Assembly (NCBI GenBank): GCA_029216955.1
Contig: JANAVB010044017.1
Span: 6,472,002-6,536,001, forward strand
Length of the DNA: 64,000 nt
Source of the DNA: Iris pallida
Lineage: Eukaryota > Streptophyta > Magnoliopsida > Asparagales > Iridaceae
Direction of reading: 5' to 3'
How positions within the stretch are numbered: the first letter of the stretch is position 1; each line of letters begins with the position of its first letter. The notes under the pieces were generated by a model. The model was not told the DNA's origin. It searched no databases and saw only the letters and a program-made list of their open reading frames with translations. Below are positions 62,001 through 64,000 of the stretch, piece after piece. Both the position numbers and the translations under genes were made by a program.

Positions 62001-62240
62001 GCCAAGGTAACCCATCTAGCCATATAGTTAACTCAAGAGTGTATATAGTATAGCATCTTCCAAACCTCTATCAATCATGACAAACAAGGGGTACGGTAGA
62101 TTAGATCGAGAAGGATATAATTGCAAGAAAGTCAAAGAGTCAGAAGATATAAATAAAAGAAGAGATCAAGTATTTCGAGGAGTTTGAAATGAGTCGAAAT
62201 CAAACGAGATCAAAGGATAAAAATAATCAATTGTGGATGA
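59041..62240 (-). other. LARD interior, 3.2 kb without genes
   Basis: AT-rich DNA with poly(A)/poly(T) tracts (60900-61800). I find no gag, protease or RT motif on either strand. The open frame 62189-62449 crosses the LTR boundary and is not a gene. Confidence 0.75.
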
Positions 62241-62335
62241 GACACGATAGTCCTAATCCTATATGCAGGCTTGCTTGGTATGGTAAAGTAACCAAACAAT
62301 ATTTTCTCGACCTGCATGGGCCACCACTAAAAATA
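62241..62335 (-). promoter_or_regulatory. LARD post-LTR PBS-like motif and nested hairpin
   Basis: Nine bases after the LTR end, the minus strand reads TGGTGGCCCATGCAGGTC. ATGCAGG (62264) pairs with CCTGCAT (62311), and an inner TTGGT/ACCAA stem lies in the loop. Same position and motif as in the Tekay and 'C' elements. Confidence 0.5.
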
Positions 62336-64000
62336 TGTTACGCCCCGGTTTCAAGATATGTGGGACCAGAAACACGTGGCATGCCAGCTGTACGATCAAG
62401 TATAGAAAAACCCCAATTTAATGGACTATACTCGATCGTAGTACGCTGAAGTAACAACTAAATAACAATACAGGCAGGTAAATACTAATCTCATCCACAG
62501 GAAAAATCACAGAATAAAGCTAGAAGGAATGAAAATAACTCTGAATCAAACTACAAGTCATGACTAGTGGAAAATAATCCACCAATAAATGTATGAATGA
62601 ACTACTAAAAGAGTACAACTGAACCAGAAAAGAAATAGATAGCCACTAGCAGAAATCACCTAAGAACTCAAGAAACTCACGAGGCTCAACATTGAAGTCC
62701 TCGTCAGCAAAAGTCTCCAATCTCCGTAGTCCGTCGGTACCTGTGCTCGTCCCAATCTGGAAAAGGTGCCAGGTCCTCAGAGGGACGTAACAAGTACACA
62801 AGAAATCGACATGCATGATAGTACAGGGCAGTATATAAATAACTAGAACAAAATGTAACATAACATCTCCCCAACCAAACAAGGACAGGATATATCATGC
62901 AACATACGACAGGTAAACTAACCATCTATGTGTAAAATGCACTCGAGACATCTCTAGTGGCACATGAGAGGGGGAGAAGAAGAAGAAACGGCCACCAAGC
63001 GTTCTACGGTTTGAGAAACGAGGGGCGACGAGCATCCAGCGTCCATTGGAAACAGAAATTCTCATACACCACTAGTAGACTCTCCCCACCCAATGTATAT
63101 CCGTATCGTATACACGGTACAAATAATATACAAGATGTCATAGTATATATAAGTAGACCTGTACCAACCATTAGACCAGACGCGAACTCACGTGCTAATG
63201 ATCAGTCGACACACAAATCCATGCTCTCAACTCACTCATATAGTGATCGTGTATGATACGGTGTCCGGCTAAAAGGTACCACATACCTTCACAATACACG
63301 GGATAAGTCCACTACTACTAGACGCGTGCACACAACTGAGAAGTAACTAGGTAACATAAACTAACTGCAAAAATATACAATCAAGTAAGGTGTACTTGCC
63401 TGTGTCCAGCAACTGAGTATCTGGGTCCAAAGTAGAGTCCGAGTCCCGAGAAGCAAATAATCCTAAACAAAATTTATCTCTAATTAATTACTAATTAAAC
63501 AATTTAAACAATTCATTTAATTGCTAAGTAATCTATAATTTAAATTAATCTAGTACTACTAGCTAACTAGTATCAAATTTTTATGAATAATAATAAGTAG
63601 GTAACCATACTTATTATCATACCATTTATATTCTGAAATTTATTTACAACTAAATATTTAATAATTAATTAACTAATTAATGATAATCAATTAACCAACC
63701 ATTTTAATACACACATGAATACACAATTCCTAATAATACTAACTTAAATAGTAAAAATCCTTAAAAATCATTTTTAGTCTATTTTAATAATAAACTAAAT
63801 AATATCAGAATAATAAATATATATTATATATATATTTTACAAAAAATGAATTATTACCATTAAACTATTTATTAAATAACTAGTTGAATAATAACAATAA
63901 GTACTTAATAATTCAAAATAAATCCAAATAAATCACCACCAACCTTAAATTTAATCATTAAAACTAAATTCACAGTAGTAACACAAAATTAATAATTATT
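62336..64000 (-). repeat. LARD 5' LTR (cut by window edge)
   Basis: Collinear with 55616-57290. Changes are mostly transitions (for example 'gtggcgtgcc' to 'gtggcatgcc'). Confidence 0.9.

Larger units (their letters stand above)
55616..64000 (-). mobile_element. LARD-type non-coding Tekay-like LTR element, young
   Basis: 3' LTR 55616-59000, interior 59001-62335 without gag or pol, 5' LTR from 62336 beyond the window. The left TSD is presumably GGTTG (55611-55615); the right one is outside. Over the 1.66 kb that can be compared, the LTRs differ at about 22 sites plus one 11-base indel. It splits the Tat element upstream of its protease. It must rely on another element's proteins. Confidence 0.85.

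Noticed and set aside
62264..62317. tRNA-like gene in the post-LTR hairpin
   Set aside because: Two stems only, no T-loop or anticodon arm and no A/B box match, so not a tRNA gene.

Overview
This window is plant nuclear DNA made almost entirely of nested retrotransposons. The evidence is plant-specific element lineages (Tekay-type chromovirus, Tat/Retand, SIRE-type Ty1/copia, a plant L1-type LINE with DUF4283-like ORF1), an initiator-Met primer site in the copia element, plant-style TATA boxes and long (TA)n tracts. I see no single-copy host gene, no tRNA or rRNA gene and no CRISPR array. The species cannot be named from this; a repeat-rich angiosperm with a large genome is the best guess.

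Layout, left to right. (1) 1-13941, minus strand: an old Tekay-like LTR element that keeps only gag between its LTRs (TR-GAG type). Its right-hand LTR (2768-13941) is swollen by (TA)n-centred palindromes and a fold-back repeat (4.5-6.7 kb) and is split by a LINE (about 6804-12679). (2) 13942-15933 and 35865-36240: two halves of an older minus-strand LTR ('A'), split by a SIRE-type copia element (15939-16996 to 35859, TSD ATTGG). The 3' LTR of that copia element is itself split by a full Tekay-type gypsy element (25561-35832, TSD ATTCT). (3) 36241-39550: remains of element A's interior and a further minus-strand LTR ('C') with a short non-coding interior. (4) 39551-42613: the first 3 kb of a plus-strand LTR ('B'). 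(5) 42614-55615: a Tat-lineage element on the minus strand, with its 3' LTR, a PPT, an antisense (plus-strand) extra gene with its own promoter, introns and poly(A) signal, then pol with dual RNase H and a G-patch protein. (6) 55616-64000: a young non-coding LTR element (LARD type, minus strand) inserted in the Tat protease-upstream region; its LTRs differ by roughly 1.3% over the part that can be compared.

Relative ages by hand-compared LTRs: TR-GAG element about 10% divergent, SIRE about 7%, Tekay about 2%, LARD about 1.3%. Nesting order agrees: A, then SIRE, then Tekay; B, then Tat, then LARD. All long coding regions except the SIRE ORF3 are broken by stops or frameshifts, so the window is largely inactive. 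Many of the stops look like C-to-T deamination products.

The least ordinary material is in the Tat element. It has two arrays of five imperfect hairpins each: one in intron 1 of the antisense gene with paired (compensatory) changes, and one between the antisense gene and pol with a constant core and variable complementary arms. A GCGCAT motif is also scattered through its U3. Next in interest are a shared non-tRNA-Met motif with nested hairpins directly downstream of several Tekay-type LTRs, and the cluster of inverted duplications centred on (TA)n tracts.
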